Of a DNA stretch of 64,000 bases, positions 38,362 to 47,312 are shown one piece after another (within the stretch, counting starts at the first letter, position 1; each line of letters opens with the position of its first letter). A model generated the notes under the pieces. That model worked only from the letters and a program-made list of their open reading frames with translations. It had not been told where the DNA came from and searched no databases. The DNA lies in NCBI GenBank assembly GCA_002712165.1, contig PASS01000054.1, positions 8,428 to 72,427 on the forward strand, read 5' to 3'. This DNA is from Fidelibacterota bacterium. Lineage in GTDB: Bacteria > Pseudomonadota > Alphaproteobacteria > Rhodospirillales > Rhodospirillaceae. The position numbers were made by a program, and so were the translations under genes.

Positions 38362-39792
38362 ATGGCCACACAAATCTTAATGCCAGCACTTTCACCAACT
38401 ATGACAGAAGGCAAATTAGCAAAGTGGTTGGTTAAAGAAGGTGACAAGGTTAGCAGCGGAGATATTTTAGCTGAAATCGAGACTGATAAGGCTACCATGG
38501 AAATGGAAGCTGTTGATGATGGGGTGATTGGTAAAATACTTGTTGAAGAAGGAGCAGAGGGCGTCGCTGTTAATCATCCTATAGCTATATTGGTTGATGA
38601 AGATGAGGAGGTCGATGAAGTAATAAGCGCAGCGAATAAGGACGGAGACAATACTGAACACAGATTCAAAAGCGTGTCTGAAGAAGGCTTAGATACGTCA
38701 AATAGAAAGTTAGGGACTGTAAAAGATATCATTCAGCAGATTAATCCGCATATCCCTCCCGAAACATCAACTGTCAAAATTAGTGAAGGGGATGAAACCG
38801 GGTACTCTACATGGAAGACTCAAACTGTCCGTGAAGCTCTAAGGGATGCTATGGCCGAAGAAATGCGCGAGGACTCAAGTGTTTTTCTTATGGGTGAAGA
38901 AGTCGGCGAATACCAAGGCGCGTACAAAGTTAGCCAGGGATTACTTGATGAGTTTGGTTCAAAACGTGTTGTCGACACGCCAATAACCGAGCATGGATTT
39001 ACAGGGCTTGGTGTAGGAGCTGCTTTTGCCGGCCTTCGGCCGATAGTAGAGTTTATGACTTTTAACTTTGCCATGCAGGCAATAGATCACATCGTGAACT
39101 CAGCTGCGAAAACACTGTATATGTCTGGTGGTCAAATGGGGAGCTCGATGGTGTTTCGAGGTCCAAATGGTGCAGCAGCCAGAGTTGGAGCGCAGCATTC
39201 ACAATGCTATGCCAGCTGGTACGCTCATGTTCCCGGTCTTAAAGTTGTTGCACCATGGTCGGCTGCAGATGCAAAAGGATTGTTAAAGGCTTCTATCCGG
39301 GATCCAAATCCGGTTGTTTTTTTAGAAAATGAGATTCTTTATGGGCAAAGTTTTCCTGTCCCCGACGTTTCTGATTTCTTACTGCCACTCGGGAAAGCAA
39401 AGATCGAACGTAAAGGTAGCGATGTAACCATAGTTGCTTTCTCAATCATGGTAAGTAAAGCACTGCAAGCATCCGAGCAACTCAAGGCGGATGGTATAGA
39501 TGCGGAAGTTATAAATTTGCGCACAATACGGCCACTCGACGTAGATACGATAGTGACTTCATTGAAAAAAACAAATCGTTGCGTCACATGCGAGGAAGGT
39601 TGGGGATTTTCTGGAATAGGTTCAGAGATCTCTGCAATCATTATGGAGCAGGCCTTCGACTATCTGGATGCGCCAGTTGTCCGGGTATCGGGCAAGGATG
39701 TACCTATGCCATACGCAGCAAATCTAGAATCGATGGCGCTCCCTCAAGTTGCGGATATAATCGAAGCGGCTAAGCTTGCCAGTTACCGCTAA
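38362..39792 (+). CDS. pdhB: Pyruvate dehydrogenase E1 component, beta subunit with N-terminal lipoyl domain
   Basis: Residues 1-80 are a lipoyl domain ([19 protein letters not shown]) with the lipoylated lysine at Lys43 in [11 protein letters not shown] charged, Ser/Asp-rich linker to about 140 follows, then the E1-beta transketolase domain ([43 protein letters not shown]). The lipoyl-E1beta fusion is a known alphaproteobacterial trait. The track's ATG 38338 overlaps pdhA by 4 bp; ATG 38362 has AAGGA upstream and starts exactly at the lipoyl domain, so I prefer it. The length is 476 residues. Confidence 0.96.
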   Translation: MATQILMPALSPTMTEGKLAKWLVKEGDKVSSGDILAEIETDKATMEMEAVDDGVIGKILVEEGAEGVAVNHPIAILVDEDEEVDEVISAANKDGDNTEHRFKSVSEEGLDTSNRKLGTVKDIIQQINPHIPPETSTVKISEGDETGYSTWKTQTVREALRDAMAEEMREDSSVFLMGEEVGEYQGAYKVSQGLLDEFGSKRVVDTPITEHGFTGLGVGAAFAGLRPIVEFMTFNFAMQAIDHIVNSAAKTLYMSGGQMGSSMVFRGPNGAAARVGAQHSQCYASWYAHVPGLKVVAPWSAADAKGLLKASIRDPNPVVFLENEILYGQSFPVPDVSDFLLPLGKAKIERKGSDVTIVAFSIMVSKALQASEQLKADGIDAEVINLRTIRPLDVDTIVTSLKKTNRCVTCEEGWGFSGIGSEISAIIMEQAFDYLDAPVVRVSGKDVPMPYAANLESMALPQVADIIEAAKLASYR

Positions 39793-39801
39793 GGAAGTCT
39801 T

Positions 39802-41073
39802 ATGTCTATAGAAATTCTCATGCCAGCGCTATCGCCGACCATGACTGAAGGTAAGCTTGCTAGATGGCTAAAGGCAGAGGGTGATTCAATTAAAAGTGGG
39901 GATATCATTGCTGAAATAGAGACGGATAAGGCTACTATGGAAATGGAAGCCGTGGATGAGGGGGTACTGGGTAAGATATTGGTTGAGGAAGGGAGTGAAG
40001 GTGTGAGTGTGAATCAACCGATAGGTATTTTACTTGAAGATGGCGAGCCCGAAAGTGTTTTAAAAGAATCTGAGCGATTACCTCTGAAAAGCGATCTAAA
40101 TTTAAACGTAAATAGAGAAGAGAAGAAGCGGAGCCCTAAAAAACAAATCGTGCCGTCGGATTCGATTGTAAAGACGGTACAGATGGAAAATAAAAGCAGT
40201 AGAATATTTTCTAGCCCACTTGCTAGACGCATTGCAGCTGAAGCTGGATTGGATATTGCAAAAATGCACGGTAGTGGACCTAATGGCCGTATTGTAAAGA
40301 AAGATGTGGAGCAGGCTATTAGCGCTAGTACTGGGCTGGAGTCAGGAGCGCAGGGCAGCCGTACGGTCCAGATTCCTAATTATGACCAACCGTATAAAGA
40401 AGTTCCTAACAGTAGTATGCGAAAAACCATAGCTCGCCGTTTAGTCGAAGCTAAGAGCACAATCCCTCACTTTTATCTTACCATAGATTGTCAAATCGGA
40501 GAATTACTTAAAATTCGAAAAGAAATAAATGGAGATGGTGAGGATGGATATAAAATCTCAGTCAACGATTTTATTATCAAAGCAAGTGCCTTAGCATTGC
40601 GTAAAGTACCTCAAGCAAACGCATCTTGGACTGAAGAGTCTGTTCGTCTCTATGACAATGTCGATATATCGATTGCAGTGTCGACGCCTGAAGGCCTTAT
40701 CACACCGATAGTTCGTAGTGCTGAATTAAAGAGTCTCGTAGAAATTTCTTCTGAGGTAAAGGATTTGGCAAAGCGTGCTCGTGATAAAAAATTAAAACCT
40801 GATGAATATCAGGGTGGCGGGTTTTCCATTTCAAATTTAGGTATGTTTGGTATTCGAGAATTTTCGGCAGTCATTAATCCGCCTCAAGTTTGCATTTTAG
40901 CTGTAGGCAGAGGAGAGAAACGAGCGGTAGTTAACGGTGATACTGTAGCAATCTCAGATATGATGACGTGTACTCTGTCTTGTGATCACCGCGTTGTAGA
41001 TGGTGCTGTAGGCGCTGAGTTTTTGCAGTCCTTTCAAATGTATATTGAAAATCCGATACGAATGTTGTTGTAG
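39802..41073 (+). CDS. pdhC: Dihydrolipoamide acetyltransferase (PDH E2)
   Basis: E2 is the core of the pyruvate dehydrogenase complex and moves the acetyl group from lipoyl to CoA. A single lipoyl domain (residues 1-80, Lys43 in [10 protein letters not shown]) closely resembles that of pdhB. A charged linker leads to the peripheral-subunit-binding domain ([19 protein letters not shown], about 135-170). The catalytic domain follows, with His396/Asp400 in [14 protein letters not shown]. The length is 423 residues. It begins 9 bp after pdhB. Confidence 0.97.
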   Translation: MSIEILMPALSPTMTEGKLARWLKAEGDSIKSGDIIAEIETDKATMEMEAVDEGVLGKILVEEGSEGVSVNQPIGILLEDGEPESVLKESERLPLKSDLNLNVNREEKKRSPKKQIVPSDSIVKTVQMENKSSRIFSSPLARRIAAEAGLDIAKMHGSGPNGRIVKKDVEQAISASTGLESGAQGSRTVQIPNYDQPYKEVPNSSMRKTIARRLVEAKSTIPHFYLTIDCQIGELLKIRKEINGDGEDGYKISVNDFIIKASALALRKVPQANASWTEESVRLYDNVDISIAVSTPEGLITPIVRSAELKSLVEISSEVKDLAKRARDKKLKPDEYQGGGFSISNLGMFGIREFSAVINPPQVCILAVGRGEKRAVVNGDTVAISDMMTCTLSCDHRVVDGAVGAEFLQSFQMYIENPIRMLL

Positions 41074-41080
41074 ATTAATT

Positions 41081-42478
41081 ATGAAAGACACCCAATTTGA
41101 TTTAATCGTTATCGGCGGTGGCCCAGGCGGATACACTGCTGCGATTCGTGCGGCACAACTCGGTATTAAGACTGCTGTTGTTGAACGTGAAAACCTTGGT
41201 GGTGTCTGTTTAAACTGGGGCTGTATTCCCACTAAAGCGCTTTTGCGCTCGGCCGAGGTTCTCGATTTAATGCAACATAGTTCAGAGTTCGGTCTAAAAG
41301 CAGAAAATATTAGTTTTGACCTCGAGGCGGTAGTTCAGCGTTCACGAGATGTTGCAAATCAACTTAATAGCGGCGTCAGACATTTGATGAAAAAAAATAA
41401 AATTACAGTGTTTGATGGCCAGGGCAAACTTATAGGTAGAGGTAAAATTCAAGTCACTAAAGATGAGAAGTCTGTTTCAGAACTTAGAGCTAAACACATT
41501 ATCTTGGCTACTGGAGCGCGTGCGCGGGAAATTCCAGGAATGGGGGCAGATGGTAATCTAGTATGGACATATCGCCATGCGATGGTTCCCAAGTTAATAC
41601 CCAAGACTCTTTTAGTGATAGGATCGGGGGCAATTGGTATTGAGTTCGCCAGTTTCTTCCAAAGTCTTGGCTCTAAGGTCACAGTAGTGGAAATTCTGGA
41701 TCGAATAGTGCCTGTAGAAGATGCTGAAGTTTCAGCCTTCGTGCAGAAGCAATTCGAGCAGCAAGGAATGGTTATTAAGACAAAGTCTGTTGTGAGTGCC
41801 CTGAAGAAAGAGAAAAATAGCGTTATCGCCACTATCAAAAAGGGGGATAAGACCGAAAATATCACTTTTGAACGTGTTATATCTGCGGTCGGTATTGTAG
41901 GAAATTTCGAAGAATTAGGTCTTAGTAATACTAAAGTTAAAGTAGAAAAGACTCATGTTGTCATTGATTCTTACTGCCAAACTGATGAGCCCGGGGTCTA
42001 TGCAATTGGTGATTTATGTGGTCCTCCGTGGCTTGCTCATAAAGCAGGGCACGAAGCTGTAATTTGTGTTGAAAAAATTGCAGGTTTAAAACCTCATCCA
42101 CTTGATATAGAGGGGATACCTGGCTGCACATACTCGCATCCGCAAATTGCAAGTATTGGATTGACGGAGCAGATAGCTAAAGACAAAGGATACAAAATAC
42201 GTATAGGCCGGTATCCTTTTATGGCAAATGGAAAAGCAATTGCGCTGGGTGAAAAAAACGGATTTGTAAAAACAGTATTTGACGAGAAAACAGGGCAATT
42301 ACTTGGAGCCCATATGGTTGGTGCTGAGGTTACGGAAATGATACAAGGGTATGCCATTGCTAAGTCACTTGAAACGACAGAGAAAGAACTCATGCAGACA
42401 GTGTTTCCTCATCCCACATTATCGGAAATGATGCATGAATCTGTTTTGGATGCTTATGGAAGAGCAATTAATTTTTAA
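41081..42478 (+). CDS. lpd: Dihydrolipoamide dehydrogenase (E3)
   Basis: E3 reoxidises dihydrolipoyl groups with FAD and NAD. The FAD motif VIGGGPGGYTAAIRAAQLG opens the protein. The redox-active disulphide is Cys43/Cys48 in GGVCLNWGCIPTKAL. The NAD motif LVIGSGAIGIEFASFF, the FAD-binding YAIGDLCG, and the dimer-interface His-Glu in VFPHPTLSEMMHE are present. The track's TTG 41045 would overlap pdhC; ATG 41081 starts right before the FAD domain and gives 465 residues. Confidence 0.97.
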   Translation: MKDTQFDLIVIGGGPGGYTAAIRAAQLGIKTAVVERENLGGVCLNWGCIPTKALLRSAEVLDLMQHSSEFGLKAENISFDLEAVVQRSRDVANQLNSGVRHLMKKNKITVFDGQGKLIGRGKIQVTKDEKSVSELRAKHIILATGARAREIPGMGADGNLVWTYRHAMVPKLIPKTLLVIGSGAIGIEFASFFQSLGSKVTVVEILDRIVPVEDAEVSAFVQKQFEQQGMVIKTKSVVSALKKEKNSVIATIKKGDKTENITFERVISAVGIVGNFEELGLSNTKVKVEKTHVVIDSYCQTDEPGVYAIGDLCGPPWLAHKAGHEAVICVEKIAGLKPHPLDIEGIPGCTYSHPQIASIGLTEQIAKDKGYKIRIGRYPFMANGKAIALGEKNGFVKTVFDEKTGQLLGAHMVGAEVTEMIQGYAIAKSLETTEKELMQTVFPHPTLSEMMHESVLDAYGRAINF

Positions 42479-42499
42479 TCCTAACTAAATTTGTATTTT

Positions 42500-43429
42500 A
42501 TGAGCAATGTAGAACCCATCATGGAGAGAAAGGTGAGAACACCCAAGCCAGACTGGCTTAGGGTTAAAGCGCCGACATCACCAACGTATAACTATACCCG
42601 GCGTCTAATGCGGGATCTCAATCTAAATACAGTTTGTGAAGAGGCTGCGTGCCCGAATATCGGCGAGTGCTGGTCTCAAAAGCATGCTACTATGATGATA
42701 CTAGGCGATATTTGCACTCGGGCTTGTGCATTCTGCAATGTACGAACTGGAAGCCCTTCCGCAGTTGATCCAGCTGAGCCGGCTAATGTTGGGGAGGCTG
42801 TTAAACATCTAGGTTTACGCCATGTCGTTATCACGTCTGTTGATCGTGATGATCTTGCGGATGGTGGTGCGGGGCATTGGGTGGAGGTTATTAAGGCTAT
42901 CCGTTCAGCGACGCCTGACACCACTATTGAGGTTTTGACACCAGATTTCCGAAAGAAGCTAGGCTGTGTGGATTTAGTCGCCGCTTCTAACCCTGACGTT
43001 TACAACCATAATTTAGAGACTGTTCCGAGGTTGTACCGTAAAATAAGGCCCAGCGCGCGTTATTACACCAGTTTAAGGTTACTGGAGCGCGTTAAAGAAA
43101 TTGATCATTCAGTTTTTACTAAATCGGGGATCATGCTGGGCTTAGGTGAAGAAAAAGAAGAAGTCTTGCAAGTGATGGACGATTTACGAGCTGCTAATGT
43201 TGATTTTATCACAATTGGCCAATACCTTCAGCCAACGCTCAGACATGCTTCTGTAGAAAGGTTTGTGCCTCCTGCAGAGTTCGAAGAATTTGGACGCATA
43301 GCGCGTGTCAAAGGATTTTTGATGGTCTCGTCAAGTCCATTGACACGATCCTCCTATCATGCGGATTCTGACTTTGAACGCCTTCGGGAAGTAAGATCTT
43401 CTAAGTCGATCAAAAAGTCTAAAAAATAA
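42500..43429 (+). CDS. lipA: Lipoyl synthase LipA
   Basis: A radical SAM enzyme that inserts two sulfurs into octanoyl groups on lipoyl domains, thus activating the PdhB and PdhC subunits encoded just upstream. The auxiliary cluster cysteines are Cys46, 51 and 57 ([12 protein letters not shown]) and the radical SAM cysteines are Cys72, 76 and 79 (CTRACAFC). The C-terminal RSSYHAD motif, which binds the auxiliary cluster through serine, is intact. ATG 42500 is preferred over TTG 42491. The length is 309 residues, with a Lys/Ser-rich tail. Confidence 0.97.
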   Translation: MSNVEPIMERKVRTPKPDWLRVKAPTSPTYNYTRRLMRDLNLNTVCEEAACPNIGECWSQKHATMMILGDICTRACAFCNVRTGSPSAVDPAEPANVGEAVKHLGLRHVVITSVDRDDLADGGAGHWVEVIKAIRSATPDTTIEVLTPDFRKKLGCVDLVAASNPDVYNHNLETVPRLYRKIRPSARYYTSLRLLERVKEIDHSVFTKSGIMLGLGEEKEEVLQVMDDLRAANVDFITIGQYLQPTLRHASVERFVPPAEFEEFGRIARVKGFLMVSSSPLTRSSYHADSDFERLREVRSSKSIKKSKK

Positions 43430-43869
43430 TGCCTACCCACCGCGAAACGCGGTTGTTTCCTTACACACCTGATCAGGTATTCAACCTTGTTGCGGATGTG
43501 CAATGTTACCCAGAGTTTTTACCTTGGTGTGTGGCATGCCGCATTGTATCAGTGGCTTCGCCTACGGAAATCACGGCTGACCTTGTGGTAGGATTCAAGA
43601 TGGTTCGTGAACAATTTACATCACGTGTGGTACTCAAACCATATGAAGCTATCTCAGTGGAGTATGTCAGTGGGCCATTTGAGTACCTGACAAATGAGTG
43701 GAAGTTTACAAAGACCTCCACGGGCACGAGGGTTGACTTTTACCTCTCTTTTGAATTTCGCTCTAAAATACTACAAAAAATTATTGGTGTGTTATTCGAG
43801 GAGGCAGTTAGCAGAATGGTAGCTTCATTTGAAGCTCGGGCCACTCAACTTTACAGTAAGGCCACATAA
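43429..43869 (+). CDS. COQ10/RatA START-domain protein
   Basis: A 146-residue START/SRPBCC-fold protein of the ubiquinone-binding COQ10 / RatA family. Motifs are YTPDQVFNLVADVQCYPEFLPWC at the start and SVEYVSGPFEYLTNEWKF in the middle. The mitochondrial homologue helps ubiquinone function in respiration; bacterial RatA was described as a ribosome-association toxin, but the COQ10-like role is now favoured. Its ATG shares one base with the lipA stop (TAATG), so the two are coupled. This pairing is common in alphaproteobacteria. Confidence 0.9.
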   Translation: MPTHRETRLFPYTPDQVFNLVADVQCYPEFLPWCVACRIVSVASPTEITADLVVGFKMVREQFTSRVVLKPYEAISVEYVSGPFEYLTNEWKFTKTSTGTRVDFYLSFEFRSKILQKIIGVLFEEAVSRMVASFEARATQLYSKAT

Positions 43870-43928
43870 AACACATTTGCTATATCTGAAGACCTTGCTG
43901 ATTATATATCATTATTAGAAAATAAGAT

Positions 43929-44429
43929 TTACGATTCTGTGAGTCGGCTATGGAGTAGTTCTAATGCTGCAGCAACACTAGCACGCCTTATATCTGTTCT
44001 TGTGCCGGCAAAGACATAGCGCTTTACCACTGCATCTCGATCAGTTTGTGCTAATGCTAGAAATACTAGTCCTACAGGTTTTTCTTTTGTCCCCCCTGAA
44101 GGACCCGCGATACCTGTCACAGAGATGGCTATATTGGCATTTGCTTGAGCAATTGCGCCTTCAGCCATCGCGGCAGCAACTATATCGCTGACGGCGCCAT
44201 TATCGGAGATAGCATTGCGCGGAACACCTAAGAGTCTAATTTTAGATTCATTAGAATATGTTAGAAATCCACTTTCTATTACGGTAGATGAACCTGGAAT
44301 TGCTGTTAACAATCCCCCTATCAAACCACCTGTGCAAGATTCTGCGGTCGTTATTTTAGAAGCCTTAGACTTTGCAGCTACAAGAACGTCTTTTGCGAGA
44401 CTAAGTAGGTCAGAGGGTAATTCAGTCAT
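43929..44429 (-). CDS. CinA C-terminal family protein (NMN amidohydrolase, PncC-like)
   Basis: A 166-residue protein of the CinA C-terminal domain only, without the N-terminal molybdopterin-binding half. Family motifs are TTAESCTGGLIGGLLTAIPG near residue 27, ESGFLTYSNESKIRLLGV near residue 52, and SVTGIAGPSGGTKEKPVG near residue 105. E. coli PncC of this type deamidates nicotinamide mononucleotide for NAD recycling. It lies 9 bp after pgpA and is co-directional with it, converging on the COQ10-like gene. Confidence 0.92.
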   Translation of the reverse strand: MTELPSDLLSLAKDVLVAAKSKASKITTAESCTGGLIGGLLTAIPGSSTVIESGFLTYSNESKIRLLGVPRNAISDNGAVSDIVAAAMAEGAIAQANANIAISVTGIAGPSGGTKEKPVGLVFLALAQTDRDAVVKRYVFAGTRTDIRRASVAAALELLHSRLTES

Positions 44430-44438
44430 TTGGATAAT

Positions 44439-44942
44439 TTAGGTAATATGAGACCAGAGTAATTTTAGTACTAATAATAAGAAAATGGCATAGATCGCAG
44501 CAAAGATGTCATCGAGCATAATGCCGAGAGCGCCTGCCACACGTTTATCAGCCCAGTCTATCGGCCATGGCTTTAAAATATCGAATAATCTGAAGAGAAA
44601 AAATGCAATCGCGTACCAATATGGATTGAGTGGGACCACCGCAAGAGTCGCCCATTGTCCTGATACTTCGTCAATGACAATCCATTGAGGATCTTTGCAA
44701 CTTTTTTCGTTCTTGATATGCACTGACGTTACCATCCAGCCTAATAGAAATAGGATTAAGGCTGCTATAACCAGACTATTGGTTCCCCAGAACCATGCTA
44801 TTAGAGCGGCAAAAGGTAGTGCTCCTATCGAGCCCATGGTACCGGGTGCTTTTCTGAGCAGACCGCATCCAAACCAAGACAAAAATGCCACACACATGTG
44901 TGACCAAATTGATCTAGCCGAGTATCTCTTAAATGTAATCAT
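44439..44942 (-). CDS. pgpA: Phosphatidylglycerophosphatase A
   Basis: An inner-membrane lipid phosphatase that makes phosphatidylglycerol. Family motifs are FGCGLLRKAPGTMGS near residue 27, WIVIDEVSGQW near residue 87, LFRLFDILKPWPI near 115 and GIMLDDIFAA near 138. Several hydrophobic helices lie between them. The length of 167 residues is normal. ATG 16 codons downstream (MCVAF) is an alternative start. It is upstream of the CinA-like gene in a two-gene operon. Confidence 0.93.
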   Translation of the reverse strand: MITFKRYSARSIWSHMCVAFLSWFGCGLLRKAPGTMGSIGALPFAALIAWFWGTNSLVIAALILFLLGWMVTSVHIKNEKSCKDPQWIVIDEVSGQWATLAVVPLNPYWYAIAFFLFRLFDILKPWPIDWADKRVAGALGIMLDDIFAAIYAIFLLLVLKLLWSHIT

Positions 44943-45372
44943 GTACTAGTAACTTATAACTTGCTGTAATATATCATATTTCGAGTTTAATAGGTGCAAT
45001 TATGGAGATTATTTATATTTTATACAATAAATAGTTGTATAAAATTTGATGATCAAACGATGGCTTTATAAAAACAGAATCAAGCTACTTTTTTAAAAAA
45101 ATGAGTCCTCTTAGAGTACTTTAACTTTCTCTTTGAATTTACGCAGAAGAATCGGCAGGATAGTGAGAGTCAAAAGCATATAACCTTTATGTAATGCGGC
45201 ATTGAGGAGTCGCGGAATATAATCACTTCCAGTATAAAATATGCTAACGAGTGTAAATCTCGCGCGTATAACGTGATAAAAATTACGACAGCGTGTGATT
45301 AATTAGCCTCAATAACAAGATAAGGCTCAATGAGGCGGCCAGACAGGGATTGATTGGTAATGAGGGACGCGC
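44943..45372. other. AT-rich intergenic region between pgpA and the M23 peptidase gene
   Basis: About 430 bp with divergent promoters for pgpA and the peptidase gene. It contains the 11-bp inverted repeat at 45017-45045 and a TTTTTTAAAAAAA run near 45092. No ORF above about 30 codons on the + strand and no RNA gene was recognised. Confidence 0.55.
45017..45045. repeat. 11-bp perfect inverted repeat, AT-rich
   Basis: ATTTTATACAA and TTGTATAAAAT are exact reverse complements around a 7-base loop. The site lies 75 bp upstream of pgpA. It could be an operator or a weak hairpin; there is no G+C-rich stem as expected for a standard terminator. Confidence 0.5.
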
Positions 45373-46773
45373 GTGTTTTCGGGCAAGCAACACTCGAAGT
45401 TTGATCCAAGGGATCGCGGTCTGAACCGCATCCAAAAAAGTCTTCAACGGTTTTTCCCAGAACGGCAATTAATTGTTCGGTCTGGGGAGCGTATGCGTAC
45501 GCTTAGACTTTCGACTAATAGGCAAGCTGCCCTGGTTATTGCAGCTTTGGTTCTGGGCGCTTGGACACTTTTCAGTTCAGGTTTGGCGATGAATCATAGT
45601 GAGCGTATTGGCGCCAAGAATATAGAGGTCAAGGACGCGCGTATGGGCTACGAACAGTTACTAGCTCAAGTTACAATCTACAAAGATCGCGTTGCCGTAC
45701 TGACAGATGAATTGGATCAAAACTACACTAAATCATTGAAATTAATGAAAAATAAGACTGCTGCCCATAAAAGCGTAGCTGATGCATTAGAACTACAAAA
45801 TAAGGGAAACAGTCGGTCAGGAAAATCCAAAAACAAAGTGAATGCTAGCAGAGACAGCCTTGTTATTGACAAAGCTAAACTGGATTTGGACCACGCCGAT
45901 GAGGAGCGGAACGCCCTCATGGAAGAACTCTCCGATCTTGAAAACTCAATGCTCAATGTTGTAGCGCATCACCAAGAGACCCCATTTGTTACAACAGACA
46001 GTCTTGAGCTACGCCAGGTTGCACTGCAACGTGATCTGGCGATGGCTGAACGTGAAAAGTTGATTCAGAAAATAGGTTCTCTTGAGGGCGAAATTCGGAA
46101 TATGGAGAGCAATCAATTGTTGCTCTACCATCGTTTCTCAGAAGTTGCTGAAACAAAAATTACGGGAATTGAAAATTCTCTTAGCATCACCGGCTTAGAT
46201 GTAGATTTACTATTGAAAACTGGTCCGGCCTCTCGCAGGCAGGGCGGTCCGTTTGTTCCGCTAGCTCCGGTGATACAGAATTCTGGACTGCTGCAAGAAT
46301 CTTTGTACAAGTTAAATGCCAAATTAGACAGACTCCAAGAGCTGCAAGGCCTATTAGCAAGAATGCCATTGGATGCGCCACTTGATAAGTTTCATTTAAC
46401 GGACAGATTTGGAGTTAGAAAAGACCCTTTTACAGGTAGATTCGCTCAGCATCTTGGGCTCGACCTGGCCGGAACCTACAAGGGCTCGGTATTCAGTAGC
46501 GGTTCTGGAAAAGTAGTTCACGCAGGATGGAAGGGAAGTTATGGCCGTTTGGTGGAAATTGACCATGGTATGGGCCTAATATCTCGTTATGCTCATTTGG
46601 CGAAAATCTCAGTTGAGGAAGGTCAGGTAGTTGAGCGTGGAACGCGATTAGGGCAACAAGGATGTACGGGCCGTTGCACTGGTGACCATCTGCATTTCGA
46701 AGTTTTGTATAATAATAGGCATCTTAATCCTCTTAAGTTTCTCAGGGCTGGTACTGATGTTTTTAAGGAATAA
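45373..46773 (+). CDS. M23 family (LytM-domain) peptidase, membrane anchored
   Basis: A 466-residue putative peptidoglycan endopeptidase. A basic cytoplasmic N-terminus leads to one transmembrane helix (AALVIAALVLGAWTLFSSG, about residues 53-71). Long coiled-coil stretches (about 85-280) follow, and then the C-terminal M23 domain (about 345-455). Zinc ligands look intact: His/Asp in QHLGLDLAG and HLHFEV near the end, with SRYAHLAKISV between. Translation starts at GTG 45373. It overlaps the bactofilin gene by 17 bp. Bactofilin/M23 pairs, such as BacA-LmdC of stalked alphaproteobacteria, shape the cell, and this pair is probably the equivalent. Confidence 0.92.
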   Translation: MFSGKQHSKFDPRDRGLNRIQKSLQRFFPERQLIVRSGERMRTLRLSTNRQAALVIAALVLGAWTLFSSGLAMNHSERIGAKNIEVKDARMGYEQLLAQVTIYKDRVAVLTDELDQNYTKSLKLMKNKTAAHKSVADALELQNKGNSRSGKSKNKVNASRDSLVIDKAKLDLDHADEERNALMEELSDLENSMLNVVAHHQETPFVTTDSLELRQVALQRDLAMAEREKLIQKIGSLEGEIRNMESNQLLLYHRFSEVAETKITGIENSLSITGLDVDLLLKTGPASRRQGGPFVPLAPVIQNSGLLQESLYKLNAKLDRLQELQGLLARMPLDAPLDKFHLTDRFGVRKDPFTGRFAQHLGLDLAGTYKGSVFSSGSGKVVHAGWKGSYGRLVEIDHGMGLISRYAHLAKISVEEGQVVERGTRLGQQGCTGRCTGDHLHFEVLYNNRHLNPLKFLRAGTDVFKE

Positions 46774-47275
46774 TAAAACCCGCGCTCAAGCGCAGGAAAC
46801 ACGTTCAGAGGGCGCTGCACCAAAGGCAGTACCATCAATTATAAGTACTGACCTGGTCTTAGAAGGAAATATTGGATCGAGCGGGGAGGTGCAAGTCGAT
46901 GGCACTGTGTGCGGTGATATTCAATGTAAGACATTAATCGTAGGTGTTAAAGGATCGGTCACTGGTGACGTGATTGCCCAAACAGTTCGTATGCATGGCA
47001 CTATCAAAGGAAGGGTCAGAGCAAAGAGCGTTTTCCTAGCATCGACGGCTCATATGTCTGGTGGAGTCGAACATGAAAGCCTTGCAATTGAACCTGGCGC
47101 TTATATAGAAGGTCACTGCAAACGTATCACTGAGCCTTTAATGAAGGCCCCGGCTGAGGAAGGCGCCCGGCGCTCAGGGTCAGCAAAATCGCCGACGCGG
47201 GCATCTGTAGCGATTAAAACCCCTCCGAGAATAATACCAAGAAAACCTAGGAAGGAGAATGTGGCTGTTACTTAA
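46757..47275 (+). CDS. Bactofilin
   Basis: A polymer-forming cytoskeletal protein of about 172 residues. The central beta-helix (about residues 30-130) shows the repeating pattern of bactofilins: STDLVLEGNIGSSGEVQVDG, TVCGDIQCKTLIVG, GSVTGDVIAQTVRMHG and KGRVRAKSVFL. The N-terminus is short; the C-terminal tail is basic and Pro/Arg-rich. The track's GTG 46682 lies inside the peptidase HLHFE motif in another frame; ATG 46757 (MFLRNNK) is more likely. Bactofilins often scaffold peptidoglycan enzymes, which fits the overlapping M23 gene. Confidence 0.93.
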   Translation: MFLRNNKTRAQAQETRSEGAAPKAVPSIISTDLVLEGNIGSSGEVQVDGTVCGDIQCKTLIVGVKGSVTGDVIAQTVRMHGTIKGRVRAKSVFLASTAHMSGGVEHESLAIEPGAYIEGHCKRITEPLMKAPAEEGARRSGSAKSPTRASVAIKTPPRIIPRKPRKENVAVT

Positions 47276-47312
47276 TCTTAGAAATCAGGCCTTCTAATTC
47301 TTAGCCATACTT

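Noticed and set aside
46682-46756. N-terminal transmembrane extension of the bactofilin from GTG 46682
   Set aside because: It lies out of frame across the conserved HLHFE end of the M23 peptidase, so the hydrophobic run is probably an accident of that coding sequence. ATG 46757 is a better start.
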